64,000 bases of DNA from Microbacterium sp. GTDB taxonomy: Bacteria; Actinomycetota; Actinomycetes; Actinomycetales; Microbacteriaceae. Numbering within the stretch: the first letter of the stretch is position 1; the number at the start of each line of letters is the position of its first letter. The DNA is taken from contig NZ_JAFKIP010000005.1 of assembly GCF_017305435.1 (NCBI RefSeq), forward strand, positions 1 through 64,000, given 5' to 3'. Under the pieces are notes generated by a model that worked only from the letters and a program-made list of their open reading frames with translations, did no database searches and had not been told where the DNA came from. This document shows positions 7,682-16,516 of this stretch, one piece after another. Both the position numbers and the translations under genes were made by a program.

Positions 7682-8566
7682 TCAGCCGAAGCGCTGAGAC
7701 GTGACGAGACCGTCGAGTCCGGGTGCGATCTGGGCGATATGTGCGCGCACGCGCTCCTCTGCCGCAGGGCCGAGCGCGTTGTAGATGCTGACGAAGGCTT
7801 CGCGGGCGCGCGCGCGGGGCCAGTCCGGTGGCATGAGCGTCATGGGGTGTCCCGGGTCCGCATGACGGAAGGACTGCCACGTGAGCATGAACGACGTGCG
7901 GAGGGCGAGCGCGGCGTGCGGGTGCGGACCCGCGACCACCGGCTCCGTGCAGTCGCCCAGCCTCGCCAGGAACTCCTCGTACTCGCCGCGGAGCGAGGTG
8001 AGGTCCCAGGCCCGCATCGGAGTGTCGCCGGTCGCCACGGTCAGCGCCCCCCGCAGCGACGCGATCTCGAGGACCCCGAGCGACGCGAGCTCGGCGGTGA
8101 TGCGACTGACCGAATCGAAGGGTGAGATCCACACGCCGTCGTAGAGCGGCGCATAGCCGAGCCAGCGCAGACGGGTCCGGGCGGCATGACGGAGTGGGCG
8201 GTTCTTCTCGGGGATCGAGAAGAATATCGCGCTCCACAGGCCGTCCCAATCGGGGTCTTCCTGGCCGAACCGGCGCAGCCAGTCGGCCTCTTCCGTCATG
8301 ATGGCCCGTCCGCGGTCGGTGAGCGCGTGGCTGGTCCGACGGCCCGTCTTGGTCATCTCCAGCAAGCCGCGGTCGGTGAGCCGAGCGAGGGAGGCACGCG
8401 CCGCCGGCGCTTTGACCCCCAGGTCCGCCATCGAGGCGAGGACCGCTCCCGTGGGCAACGACTCGGGGACTCCCCACCAGTAGTCCCCGAAGAGCGTCAG
8501 GATCTGGTGCGCGGGTGAGCGCTTGCGTCCGATCGTGGGCGAAGGAGTCGGCAACGTGTCACTCAC
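7682..8566 (-). CDS. PaaX-family transcriptional regulator
   Basis: 294 residues from a GTG at 8566. PaaX order is visible: an N-terminal winged helix (QILTLFGDYWWGVPESLPTG, then ARASLARLTDRGLLEMTKTG), a central ferredoxin-like part beginning DWDGLWSAIFFSIPE with LRWLGYAPLYDGVWISP, and a C-terminal domain with HPMTLMPPDWPR. PaaX proteins repress phenylacetate-type catabolism and respond to CoA thioesters, but no such genes are nearby, so its target is unknown. The upstream extension to 8815 is not used because it lacks family similarity. Confidence 0.88.
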   Translation of the reverse strand: MSDTLPTPSPTIGRKRSPAHQILTLFGDYWWGVPESLPTGAVLASMADLGVKAPAARASLARLTDRGLLEMTKTGRRTSHALTDRGRAIMTEEADWLRRFGQEDPDWDGLWSAIFFSIPEKNRPLRHAARTRLRWLGYAPLYDGVWISPFDSVSRITAELASLGVLEIASLRGALTVATGDTPMRAWDLTSLRGEYEEFLARLGDCTEPVVAGPHPHAALALRTSFMLTWQSFRHADPGHPMTLMPPDWPRARAREAFVSIYNALGPAAEERVRAHIAQIAPGLDGLVTSQRFG

Positions 8567-8740
8567 CGGCCCATTCTCGCAGCGGATCCCCGGGTTCTTC
8601 CGGTGGCGCGCGCCGACGAGCGGCCTCGCAACGACTGCCACGTGCGAGGCGCGTCGGGCGCACGACGGGCGAGTCCGCAGCCGGCGCCGGCGCTCGTGCG
8701 AACCACCCCCACGCACCATGGGGGTGCCTACGATGGCGGG

Positions 8741-9610
8741 ATGAGAATCGTCCTGACCGGCGCGACCGGGTACATCGGCTCCTCCGTCCTCGCAGCGCTC
8801 GTCGCGCGCGGCCACGACGTGATCGCGCCCGTGCGCAGCGCGGCATCCGCCGCCACGGCGACGGGCGCGGGCGCCACCGCAGTCGTCGGCGACATCACCG
8901 ACGCGTCATTCCTCGTGCCGCTCCTGCAGAACGCGGATGCCGCGATCCACCTCGCCGCGTCGCGCGCGGGCGACGGCCCGCAGTTCGACGGCGCCGTGGC
9001 GGATGCCGTGATCTCCGCCTTCTCCGGCTCCGGCAAGCCCTACGTCCACACCGGCGGCCTGTGGATCCACGGCCCCTCCGACGACCTCACGGAGGAGACG
9101 CCGTTCGCCCCGCCCGCGCTCGTCGCGTGGCGTGAGGGCGTCGAGTCACGCCTCGAGGCGGCCGACCTCGCACTCTCGATCGTGGAGCCCGGCATCGTCT
9201 ACGGGCACGCCGCCGGCATCCCGGCATCCCTTGCCGATGCGCCGAGGGATGCCGAGGGCCGTCTCACGGTCGTCGGTGACGGCACTCAGCACTGGGCGAC
9301 CGTGCACGTCCATGACGTCGCCGACCTCTACGCGCTGATCGTCGAGAGTCCGGTCCCGGCCGGGCGTATGCTCGCGCTCAGCGGACAGAACCCGACGGTC
9401 GCCGAGCTCGGCGAGGCCTTCGCGGGCGGGCCGGTCGTGCCGGAAGGCGCGGATGCCTCGCGCGCCCGCCTCGGCGCGGCCTACGCCGACGCGCTCATGC
9501 TCGACCAGCAGGGCCGCGGCGCGAAGGCGCGGTCGCTCGGCTGGACGCCCTCGCGCGCGTCGCTTCTCGAGGAGATCCGAGCGGGGCACTACGCCGCCGC
9601 GCGCGAGTGA
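8741..9610 (+). CDS. NAD(P)-dependent epimerase/dehydratase family protein (extended SDR-like)
   Basis: 289 residues starting MRIVLTGATGYIGSSV, the GxxGxxG Rossmann motif of extended/atypical SDRs. Further features: VGDITDASFL, AAIHLAASRAG, and HWATVHVHDVADLY typical of the NmrA/epimerase group. The Tyr-x-x-x-Lys pair is not conserved, so it may be an NAD(P)-binding sensor or an atypical reductase. A TACGAT hexamer lies 6 nt before the ATG and no Shine-Dalgarno is seen, suggesting a leaderless mRNA. Confidence 0.8.
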   Translation: MRIVLTGATGYIGSSVLAALVARGHDVIAPVRSAASAATATGAGATAVVGDITDASFLVPLLQNADAAIHLAASRAGDGPQFDGAVADAVISAFSGSGKPYVHTGGLWIHGPSDDLTEETPFAPPALVAWREGVESRLEAADLALSIVEPGIVYGHAAGIPASLADAPRDAEGRLTVVGDGTQHWATVHVHDVADLYALIVESPVPAGRMLALSGQNPTVAELGEAFAGGPVVPEGADASRARLGAAYADALMLDQQGRGAKARSLGWTPSRASLLEEIRAGHYAAARE

Positions 9611-9677
9611 CCGGTGCGGCGCTGCCGACTCTGCCGTGTCGTTTCGGGAGGGGCGCGGGCGGGTCTACGCTCGCCGC

Positions 9678-9971
9678 ATGTGCCGCAACATCCGCGTCCT
9701 CCACAACTTCGAACCGCCGACGACCGATGACGAGGTGCGCGAGGCCGCGCTGCAGTTCGTCCGCAAGGTGAGCGGGTCGACCCGCCCGTCGCGCGCCAAC
9801 GCCGAGCCGTTCGACAGAGCGATCGACGAGATCGCGCTCGCCACCCGGCGTCTCCTCGATGCCCTCGTCACGAACGCTCCGCCCAAGAGCCGCGAGGCGG
9901 AGGCGATCAAGGGCCGGGCGCGCCACGAGGCGCGGATGGAACGCGAGGTGCGGATGCGCACGGCATCCTGA
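9678..9971 (+). CDS. DUF2277 family protein
   Basis: 97 residues beginning MCRNIRVLHNFEPPTTDDEV and continuing ALQFVRKVSGSTRPS, the hallmark of DUF2277, a short conserved family of unknown function found in many actinobacteria. The N-terminal MCRNI with its Cys is the most conserved part of the family. TACGCT six nt before the ATG points to leaderless transcription. Confidence 0.88.
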   Translation: MCRNIRVLHNFEPPTTDDEVREAALQFVRKVSGSTRPSRANAEPFDRAIDEIALATRRLLDALVTNAPPKSREAEAIKGRARHEARMEREVRMRTAS

Positions 9972-10000
9972 GCAGACGCGTCGAGCACGCCGGGCTGCTG

Positions 10001-10633
10001 TCATTCGGCGCGCGCACCCGTGAGGGCGGCATCCGACGACGGCAGGCGGATGCCGCGGACGATCAGGTATATCGCGAGCCAGATCTCGAACGCGAAGATC
10101 GGGACGGCGCACACGCCCGCGATCGCGCCGCTCAGGGGGATGACTCCGAACAGCTGTGCGAGGTCGCTCACCAGCACGAGCGCACCCCCGATCACTCCCA
10201 GCGCCGCGAGCGCGCGCGGCACCGCCTGCGATGAGAGCAGCAGCGACCCCAGCACGACCGTGTTCACGCCGATGACGAGACCCTGACCGACCAGGAACGA
10301 CGCCGTGTGCATCACGGTGAGCCCGGCCGTCGCCTCAGCGGAGAGCGGCACAAGCGTCCGGGCGACCATCGGGAGCGTGCCCGCGAGGATCACAGCGGCC
10401 TCGACAGCGCGGAGCCCAGCGAACGTCGCGGCGCGGGAGGGTCCGGCGGGGGCCAGTAGCAGCCAGAGCAGGATGCCGGTGCCGAGGCATCCGAGAGCCA
10501 GAGCGAACTCGAGGGCGACGCCCAGTGTCAGCTCGCCGGCGCCGTACGCGGCGACGGCTGTCACCGAGGTGACGTGGGTGACGAGATACAGCACACCCGC
10601 GGTGCGCGCGTACGTCCGTGCGATGTCGTTCAT
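10001..10633 (-). CDS. DUF4386-type integral membrane protein
   Basis: 210 residues with about six hydrophobic segments. The start MNDIARTYARTAGVLYLVTH and later FLVGQGLVIGVNTVVLGSLL fit the DUF4386 family of unknown function. GAGAGGG lies just upstream of the ATG. It is divergent from the TetR gene and its promoter region contains one copy of the repeated operator (10650-10666), so it is the likely regulated partner of that repressor. Confidence 0.8.
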   Translation of the reverse strand: MNDIARTYARTAGVLYLVTHVTSVTAVAAYGAGELTLGVALEFALALGCLGTGILLWLLLAPAGPSRAATFAGLRAVEAAVILAGTLPMVARTLVPLSAEATAGLTVMHTASFLVGQGLVIGVNTVVLGSLLLSSQAVPRALAALGVIGGALVLVSDLAQLFGVIPLSGAIAGVCAVPIFAFEIWLAIYLIVRGIRLPSSDAALTGARAE

Positions 10634-10649
10634 AGTGCCCTCTCGCAGA

Positions 10650-10701
10650 GGTATACGGCGTATACCAATTGACGCCGAGCGTACGGTCTACGGTGTATAC
10701 G
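10650..10701. promoter_or_regulatory. Twin TetR-type operators in a divergent promoter region
   Basis: GGTATACGGCGTATACC (10650-10666) is a perfect 8-1-8 palindrome. A second copy, GGTCTACGGTGTATACG (10685-10701), has the same layout with three changes and reaches into the TetR start codon. TTGACG at 10669-10674 lies between them and TACGGT (10689-10694) is a candidate -10. The arrangement predicts repression of both DUF4386 and TetR genes by the TetR protein. Confidence 0.8.
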
Positions 10702-11393
10702 TGTCAACAGTCGCGCGCCGTCCTCCGCTCGACCGGGCGGGAGTGGTTTCCGCCGCGATCGCCCTGGCCGATGCGCGAGGGCTCGAAGCGACGACGATGC
10801 GGGGGCTCGCAGACGTGCTCCAGGTCACACCGATGGCCCTGTACAAACACGTCGCCCACCGTGAGCAGCTGATCGACGAGATGGTGGATCGCGTCGTCGG
10901 TGACATCGGTGACAGTGCACCCCTGACGGTGGGCGCGAACGGAGCGACCGGGGACTGGCGTGCCGCGGTCCGCGGGCGCATCCTCGCGGCGCGCGGCATC
11001 CTGAGCCGGCATCCTTGGGCGCAGAACGCGATCGAGACACGCACCACGGCGAGCTCCGTCGTCCTCGCCCACATGGACGCGCTCATGGCCGCGATGTTCG
11101 CCGGCGGGCTCTCCGCCGATCTCGTACACCACGGCATGCATGCACTCAGCACGCGCATGTGGGGTTTCACGCGCGACGTGATGCCGACACCGACAGCCCC
11201 CGACGACCCGGAGGAGCGTGCGGTGGCGCTGGATGCCTTCGTGTCCGCCTATCCCGCGATCGCCCGCATGATGACCACGTCGCCGCACGCGGGCGCGGCG
11301 TGCGACGACGACGAGGAGTTCGCGTTCGCCCTCGATCTGCTCCTCGACGGCCTCCAGCGGCGCCACGAGGAGGGCTGGTCGTCCTCCTCGTGA
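10701..11393 (+). CDS. TetR-family regulator with TetR C-terminal domain
   Basis: 230 residues from GTG 10701. The N-terminal HTH reads RAGVVSAAIALADARGLEA, then MRGLADVLQVTPMALYKHV, followed by REQLIDEMVD; this with a large C-terminal domain (HHGMHALSTRMWGFTRDV) fits the TetR_C subgroup of classical tetracycline-repressor-like proteins. It probably autoregulates through the operator overlapping its start and controls the divergent DUF4386 membrane protein. The ligand is unknown. TACGGT six nt before the GTG indicates leaderless expression. Confidence 0.88.
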   Translation: MSTVARRPPLDRAGVVSAAIALADARGLEATTMRGLADVLQVTPMALYKHVAHREQLIDEMVDRVVGDIGDSAPLTVGANGATGDWRAAVRGRILAARGILSRHPWAQNAIETRTTASSVVLAHMDALMAAMFAGGLSADLVHHGMHALSTRMWGFTRDVMPTPTAPDDPEERAVALDAFVSAYPAIARMMTTSPHAGAACDDDEEFAFALDLLLDGLQRRHEEGWSSSS

Positions 11394-11410
11394 CGTCGAG
11401 CGCCTTTCAC

Positions 11411-11459
11411 CTGACGCGTGTGCCGGAATCGCCGTCGGCTTTTCCGGCACACGAGTCAG
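11411..11459. terminator. Bidirectional terminator between TetR and GH13 genes
   Basis: CGTGTGCCGGAA (11417-11428) pairs perfectly with TTCCGGCACACG (11442-11453). Beyond one mismatch, CTGAC (11411-11415) and GTCAG (11455-11459) extend the stem to 18 positions. It sits between two convergent genes and should serve both. Confidence 0.75.
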
Positions 11460-11475
11460 TCGAACCGGAGTCGAC

Positions 11476-13191
11476 TCAGGCGGGCGCGAGCCAGACCGTC
11501 TGTTCGGCGGCGACGACACCGGTGGATGCCGCGGCGTCGGCATCCACCGGCGCGCTCGTGAGCAGCACGGCACCGGCCCCTTCGGGGAGGGGATACGGCT
11601 CCGTGCCGAAGTTCGTCACGACCTGCCACCCGTTCGGGCGCGCGAAGTGCAGCACATCAGCACGGTCGGTGTCGATCCACACGAGTTCCTCGGCGGTCTG
11701 GAGGTCGTGCCGCAGCGCGAGCGCGCGGCGGTACATCGAGAGCGTCGAGTCGGGGTCGGCCTCCTCCGCGGCGACGGAATGGCCGGCGAACCACGCCGGT
11801 TGCGGCAGGTGGGCGCCGCCGTCGCCGAAGCCGAAGGACGGGCCCTCGGTCGTCCACGGGAGCGGCACGCGGCATCCATCCCGTCCGTACTGCTCCTGGT
11901 GCGTGCGGAAGTACGTCGGGTCCTGCCGCTGGTCGCCGGGGATCTCGGCGACCTCGTGCAGCCCGAGCTCCTCGCCCTGGTAGAGGTAGGCCGATCCGGG
12001 CAGGCCGAGCAGGAAGAGCGTCGCCGCGCGCGCCCGGCGCTCGCCGCCGACGCGATCGAGCCGCGCCTGGTCGGCTCCCGACTCGAGCCACCCGGCGCCG
12101 TGCCTGCGCGGCACCGCGCCGTCCTCGTCGACCGCGGGGAGGTCCCGCAGCCCGTAGCGCGTCGCGTGCCGGAAGACGTCGTGATTGGACAGCACCCACG
12201 TCGACGACGACCCCGACCGCGCGGCGAGGTCGATGTTGTGCGTCACGATCGCGCGGAACTGCCCCGCGTCGAAATCGGCGACGAGCAGGTCGAAGTTGAA
12301 CGATTGCCCGAGGCTCTCCGGGCTCGCGTACTTCGGGACGCGGTCGGATGCGACCCACGCCTCGGCGACCGCCGTGCGCGGCGGGTCGTACGAGTCGAAG
12401 ACCTCGCGCCACTGGGCGTACACCTCGTGCACGTCGTCGCGGTCGAGGAGCGGGTGGTTGCCGTCGACGGGGATCGCCGCGAGCTCGGCCGCCGACGGCA
12501 GCGGCTCGCTGAGATCCTTCGTCAGCATGTGCGCGACGTCGATGCGGAACCCGTCGACGCCCCGGTCGGACCAGAACCGCAGCGTCCTCACGAAGTCGGC
12601 GCGGACCTCGGGGTGCGCCCAATTCAGGTCGGGCTGCTCGATCGCGAAGCTGTGCAGGTACCACTGTCCGTCGGCGACCCGCACCCAGGCGCTGCCGCCG
12701 AACGCCGCCGTCCAGTCCGTGGGCGGCTCGGCGCCGTCGGGACCCGACCCCTCGCGGAAGATGTAGCGCTCCCGCGCCGCCGATCCGCGCCCGGCCGCCA
12801 GTGCCTCTCGGAACCAGGCGTGCTGGTCGGAGGTGTGGTTCGGCACGATGTCGATCACGACCTTCAGCCCCCGCGCGTGCAGCGCTGCGAGCATGTCGTC
12901 GACATCGGCGAGGGTTCCGAGGCGCGGATCCACGTCGCGGTAGTCGGCGACGTCGTACCCGCCGTCGGCGAGCTCGGACGGGTAGAACGGGCTGAGCCAC
13001 ACCGCGTCGATGCCGAGCTCGGCGAGGTAGTCGGCGCGGGAGAGGATGCCGCGGATGTCGCCGAGGCCGTCACCGTCGGCATCCGCGAAGCTGCGGGGGT
13101 AGATCTGGTAAACGGTCGCCTGCCGCCACCACGGCGGGGTGTCGGCGAGGGCGTCGAGCGGAAGACGGGCGGCGTCGATCGAGACGGTCAC
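11476..13191 (-). CDS. GH13 alpha-glucosidase
   Basis: Cytosolic glycoside hydrolase of 571 residues that should cleave imported alpha-glucosides. Visible: WWRQATVYQIYPRSF at the N-terminus, the GH13 conserved regions DIVPNHTS, DGFRIDVAHM (nucleophile Asp about 218), AVAEAWVAS (acid/base Glu about 277) and LSNHDVFRH (third Asp about 338), and YLYQGEELGL. The set fits oligo-1,6-/alpha-glucosidases (subfamily 23/30-like). It is last in the operon after two permeases and the binding protein. The GTG at 13191 was chosen because similarity starts directly after it; the ribosome site is weak (AAAGG 12 nt upstream). Confidence 0.93.
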   Translation of the reverse strand: MTVSIDAARLPLDALADTPPWWRQATVYQIYPRSFADADGDGLGDIRGILSRADYLAELGIDAVWLSPFYPSELADGGYDVADYRDVDPRLGTLADVDDMLAALHARGLKVVIDIVPNHTSDQHAWFREALAAGRGSAARERYIFREGSGPDGAEPPTDWTAAFGGSAWVRVADGQWYLHSFAIEQPDLNWAHPEVRADFVRTLRFWSDRGVDGFRIDVAHMLTKDLSEPLPSAAELAAIPVDGNHPLLDRDDVHEVYAQWREVFDSYDPPRTAVAEAWVASDRVPKYASPESLGQSFNFDLLVADFDAGQFRAIVTHNIDLAARSGSSSTWVLSNHDVFRHATRYGLRDLPAVDEDGAVPRRHGAGWLESGADQARLDRVGGERRARAATLFLLGLPGSAYLYQGEELGLHEVAEIPGDQRQDPTYFRTHQEQYGRDGCRVPLPWTTEGPSFGFGDGGAHLPQPAWFAGHSVAAEEADPDSTLSMYRRALALRHDLQTAEELVWIDTDRADVLHFARPNGWQVVTNFGTEPYPLPEGAGAVLLTSAPVDADAAASTGVVAAEQTVWLAPA

Positions 13192-13280
13192 GGAGAAGGG
13201 GCCTTTCGGGTCAGAGGATCGGGGGTCCGGGTGTCGACCGATCGGGGAATCGACAGATCGAGACGGCGGCGGAGGGCGTG

Positions 13281-14198
13281 TCAGCCCTTGACGGCCCCCT
13301 GCGTGACGCCCTCCATCACCCAGCGCTGAGTGAAGAGATAGACGACGATCGCAGGGGCCATGGCCATGAGGTAGGACGCGAACGACACGTTGTAGTTGTT
13401 GCTGAACTGCGTCTGGAACAGGTTCTGCCGCACCGGCAGCGTCTGCAGGGCCGGGTCGGAGATGATGAGCGACGGCATCATGAAGTCGTTCCAGGCGTAC
13501 AGGAACGCGAAGATGCCGACCGTCGCGCTCATGGGGGCGAGGAGCGGGAAGATCAGCCTCCAGAACGTCTGCCACGTGGATGCCCCGTCGATGCGGGCGC
13601 TCTCCTCCAGCTCGAGGGGGATCGACCTCAGGAACGCGGTGAACAGCAGCACGCTGAAGCTCAGCTGGAACATCGTCGCGAGGATCATCACACCGAACGG
13701 ATTGTCGAGCCCGACGCGGCCGGTCAGCTGGATCTGGGGCAGCGCGACGACGGGGAACGGGATGAACATCGCGGCGAGCAGGTAGAAGAACGAGTACCGG
13801 AACAGACGCCGATCCCAGTTGCGCACGATCGCGTACGACGCGAACGCCGCCAGGACGATCGTCGCGCACACGGTGCCCGCCGTCACGAGCAGCGAGATCG
13901 TGGCGCCCACCGGGAACTTCGTGAGGTTCCACGCCTGTACGAATCCATCGACCGAGAAGGGAGCGGGCAGCGAGAACGCATTGCCGTCGACGGCCTGGCC
14001 GGTCGTCTTGAACGCCATCGAGATCGTGACGTAGAGGGGCAGCAGCACCGTCACCGCGCAGAGGATGAGGATGATCGTCGTCGACCAGTTGACCCGTTCG
14101 AGACCCGGGCGCGGGGTGCGCGTGCGGCGCCCGGCGCGACGCGCGTCGACGGTGACCTCGGCCTGTTCGAAAGCGAGGGCCGGCTGTGTGGTGGTCAT
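13281..14198 (-). CDS. Carbohydrate ABC transporter permease (MalG-like)
   Basis: 305 residues, about six membrane segments, with the EAA loop ELEESARIDGASTWQTFWRL that docks on the ATPase. The N-terminal 40 residues are polar and hydrophobicity begins at INWSTTIIL-like NWSTTIILILCAVTV. Its ATG overlaps the upstream permease stop (ATGA), indicating translational coupling. No ATPase gene is in the operon, so it probably shares a general MsiK-type ATPase, as is common for actinobacterial sugar importers. Confidence 0.92.
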   Translation of the reverse strand: MTTTQPALAFEQAEVTVDARRAGRRTRTPRPGLERVNWSTTIILILCAVTVLLPLYVTISMAFKTTGQAVDGNAFSLPAPFSVDGFVQAWNLTKFPVGATISLLVTAGTVCATIVLAAFASYAIVRNWDRRLFRYSFFYLLAAMFIPFPVVALPQIQLTGRVGLDNPFGVMILATMFQLSFSVLLFTAFLRSIPLELEESARIDGASTWQTFWRLIFPLLAPMSATVGIFAFLYAWNDFMMPSLIISDPALQTLPVRQNLFQTQFSNNYNVSFASYLMAMAPAIVVYLFTQRWVMEGVTQGAVKG

Positions 14199-15109
14199 CA
14201 GAACTGGTTCCTTCCGCGCGTGAGCGAGAGCTGGAGGACGGAGATGAGCACGGCGACGATGAAGAAGATGGTCGCGTTGGCCATCTGGTAGGCGTAGTCG
14301 CCGCCGTTGAAGCCGGCGATGATCGTCATCGCGATGCTGCGGGTCGCCGTTCCCGGACCGCCGTTCGTGAGGCCGACGATGATGTCGTAGGCGTTGAGGA
14401 AGCCCTTGAAACCGAGGATGACGTTGATCACGACGTATCCCGCGACGAGCGGCAGCGTGATGCGCACGAGCTGCTGCGCCTTGCTGGCGCCGTCCAGGTC
14501 GGCGGCTTCGTACACGTCGCCCGGCACCGACAGCAGGCCCGCGATGTAGATGAGGAGCGTCCCGGGGATCGCCTGCCAGGCCGTCACGATGACGATCGCG
14601 ACCCACGCCAGGTCGGGGTTCGCGAGCAGGCTCGTCTCGAGCCACGGGATGCCGATCGCGCCGCCCGCGGCCGGCAGCGAGTTCGAGAAGAGGAAGTTGA
14701 AGACGTAGGCGATGATGATGCCCGAGATCACCATCGGGATGACGAAGATCGCGCGCAGGCCCGTCTTGAAGCGGATTCGCGAGGTGAGCCCGACCGCGAG
14801 GAGGAAGGCGAGGACGTTCACCACGATGACGCACGCGATCGACAGCCCGAACGTGAACAGGTAGCTCTGCAGGATGGCCGGATCGCTGAACAGCGCGATG
14901 TAGTTCGTCAGTCCGATGAAGTTCCAGTCGCCGATGCCGATGGAGTCCGTGAAGCTGAAGAAGATGCCGATGACGCCCGGCACCGTGATCGCCAGCGTGA
15001 ACAGCACGAGGCTCGGCAGCAGGAACAGATAGTAGATCGGCTCGACGCGGCGGGTGCTGCGCCGAGCGGTCTGGTTCCCCTGCGTGACGAGGGTCGACGT
15101 CGTGGTCAT
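14198..15109 (-). CDS. Carbohydrate ABC transporter permease (MalF-like)
   Basis: 303 residues with about six membrane segments. EAADLDGASKAQQLVRITLP is the EAA motif. The first segment starts at IYYLFLLPSLVLFTLAI. The ATG overlaps the end of the binding-protein gene by 4 nt and its own stop overlaps the next permease, so the three genes are tightly coupled. Partner of the downstream permease in the membrane channel. Confidence 0.92.
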   Translation of the reverse strand: MTTTSTLVTQGNQTARRSTRRVEPIYYLFLLPSLVLFTLAITVPGVIGIFFSFTDSIGIGDWNFIGLTNYIALFSDPAILQSYLFTFGLSIACVIVVNVLAFLLAVGLTSRIRFKTGLRAIFVIPMVISGIIIAYVFNFLFSNSLPAAGGAIGIPWLETSLLANPDLAWVAIVIVTAWQAIPGTLLIYIAGLLSVPGDVYEAADLDGASKAQQLVRITLPLVAGYVVINVILGFKGFLNAYDIIVGLTNGGPGTATRSIAMTIIAGFNGGDYAYQMANATIFFIVAVLISVLQLSLTRGRNQF

Positions 15110-16404
15110 CGCTGACCCTCCTCTTCTGCACTGGCGGGCTGGCGGAACGCGAGGCGCGCCCAGTCCTGGTCCATGGTGCGCAGGATGGATGCCGACGAGC
15201 CGTCGAACACCATCGCCTGCGCGTAGTTGAAGACCGGGATCGTCTTCGGCACGAGGACGGACGGCCCCTGATAGACCTCGCCCGCGTTGTAGAAGGGGAT
15301 CATGCCCGCGATACGGGGATCGTCCGGTTCGGTGGCGCCCGTGAGGGGGGTGAACCCGAGCTGCGAGGCGTTGTAGGCCTCGACGCGGTCGGGCTGGAAC
15401 AGGTATTCCAGGAAGTCGCGGGCCGCCTCCTGGTGACGGGATCCTTCGGGGATCATCGCGGCGAGATCCATGTTGACCCGTACCTTGCGGTCGGCGGCAT
15501 CGTCGGTCATGGGCATGGGGAAGGTCCCGAGCTGCAGGTCGGGCGACGTCTTCGCGATCTCGCTGAACGCCCATGGGCCCTGCAGGTACATGGCCGCCTC
15601 CCCCTTCGCGAAGGCGAGGTTCCCGTCGCCGTAGCCGCGGCTCGCGGCATCCGGGTTCGTGTATGTCGACGTGAGCTGCAGCATCTTCTCCGTCGCGCCG
15701 GCGAAGTCGTTCTCGAACGAGGCGGCCGAATCCGGGCCCACGTCCGCGCCCTGCGACTTCAGCCGGTCGAAGAAGTCGAGCACATCGAGCGAGCCGCCGA
15801 CCGAGTAGTCGTACCAGCCCTGCCCAATGGTCCAGTCGTCCTTGAAGGTCGCGTAGAACGGCGTGACCCCTGCCGCCTTGAGCTTCTCGCAGACGTCGAT
15901 GAGCTCGCTCCACGTGGCCGGAACGTCGAGGCCGTTGTCGGCGAAGATCTGCGTGTTGTAGATGACGGATGCCGCCATGACCGAGTACGGGAGTGCACTG
16001 ATGCGTCCATCGCACTTGCCGTACTGGTCGAGGAGGGGCTGCAGGCTCTGGTCGGACTCGCCCGCGGCCTGAGTGCCGGACAGGTCGCTGAGCGCGCAGC
16101 GCTCGACGAACCGGGCGATCTCGTAGTTGTAGTTCGCGAGCATGATGTCGGGCGGATTGCCGCGCACGAAGCTCGCCGAGACGACGTCGACGCCCGACGT
16201 GTCCATGACGACCTGCACCCTGTCCTGGGAGGCGTTGTAGTCGTCGACGACCTTGTTCATGAAGTCGAGCGCCTCGCGTTTGCTGAAGGTGAAGCGGATC
16301 GTCTCCTTCCCGTCGGCGGAGCAGCCGGCGAGGGTGGTCGCCGCGAGGGCGGTCACCGCCAGCGCGGCGATGAAACGCCCTGCTCTTCGCGTTCGTGCAG
16401 ACAC
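15106..16404 (-). CDS. Sugar ABC transporter substrate-binding lipoprotein
   Basis: 432 residues. The N-terminus has RRAGR, a hydrophobic run and the lipobox TLAGC (Cys 28), so it is a membrane-anchored extracytoplasmic receptor. The body is an extracellular solute-binding protein family 1 fold: PPDIMLANYNYE, ALPYSVMAASVIYNTQIF, FAKGEAAMYLQGPWA. GGAGGA precedes the GTG start at 6 nt. First gene of the alpha-glucoside operon and divergent from the ROK regulator; ligand specificity (maltose, isomaltose or trehalose type) is inferred from the GH13 partner. Confidence 0.92.
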   Translation of the reverse strand: MSARTRRAGRFIAALAVTALAATTLAGCSADGKETIRFTFSKREALDFMNKVVDDYNASQDRVQVVMDTSGVDVVSASFVRGNPPDIMLANYNYEIARFVERCALSDLSGTQAAGESDQSLQPLLDQYGKCDGRISALPYSVMAASVIYNTQIFADNGLDVPATWSELIDVCEKLKAAGVTPFYATFKDDWTIGQGWYDYSVGGSLDVLDFFDRLKSQGADVGPDSAASFENDFAGATEKMLQLTSTYTNPDAASRGYGDGNLAFAKGEAAMYLQGPWAFSEIAKTSPDLQLGTFPMPMTDDAADRKVRVNMDLAAMIPEGSRHQEAARDFLEYLFQPDRVEAYNASQLGFTPLTGATEPDDPRIAGMIPFYNAGEVYQGPSVLVPKTIPVFNYAQAMVFDGSSASILRTMDQDWARLAFRQPASAEEEGQR

Positions 16405-16446
16405 CGTCGTCCTCCTCCGAGCGGGCAGCGCCGCCAGCTTCGATGA

Positions 16447-16488
16447 GTAGATTTACTCGCCAAATTAAATGGATGCAGGCAATATTGC
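16447..16488. promoter_or_regulatory. AT-rich divergent promoter/operator of the alpha-glucoside operon and ROK gene
   Basis: This short region is markedly AT-rich against its surroundings. It holds ATTTA...TTAAAT arms (16451-16470) around CTCGCCAAA and a perfect palindrome GCAATATTGC at 16479-16488. ROK repressors bind AT-rich inverted repeats, so these are the best candidates for the operator that couples sugar sensing to the operon. No experimentally known site was matched. Confidence 0.5.
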
Positions 16489-16516
16489 AGGAGCATCGTC
16501 GAAAGGTCAAGACCCC

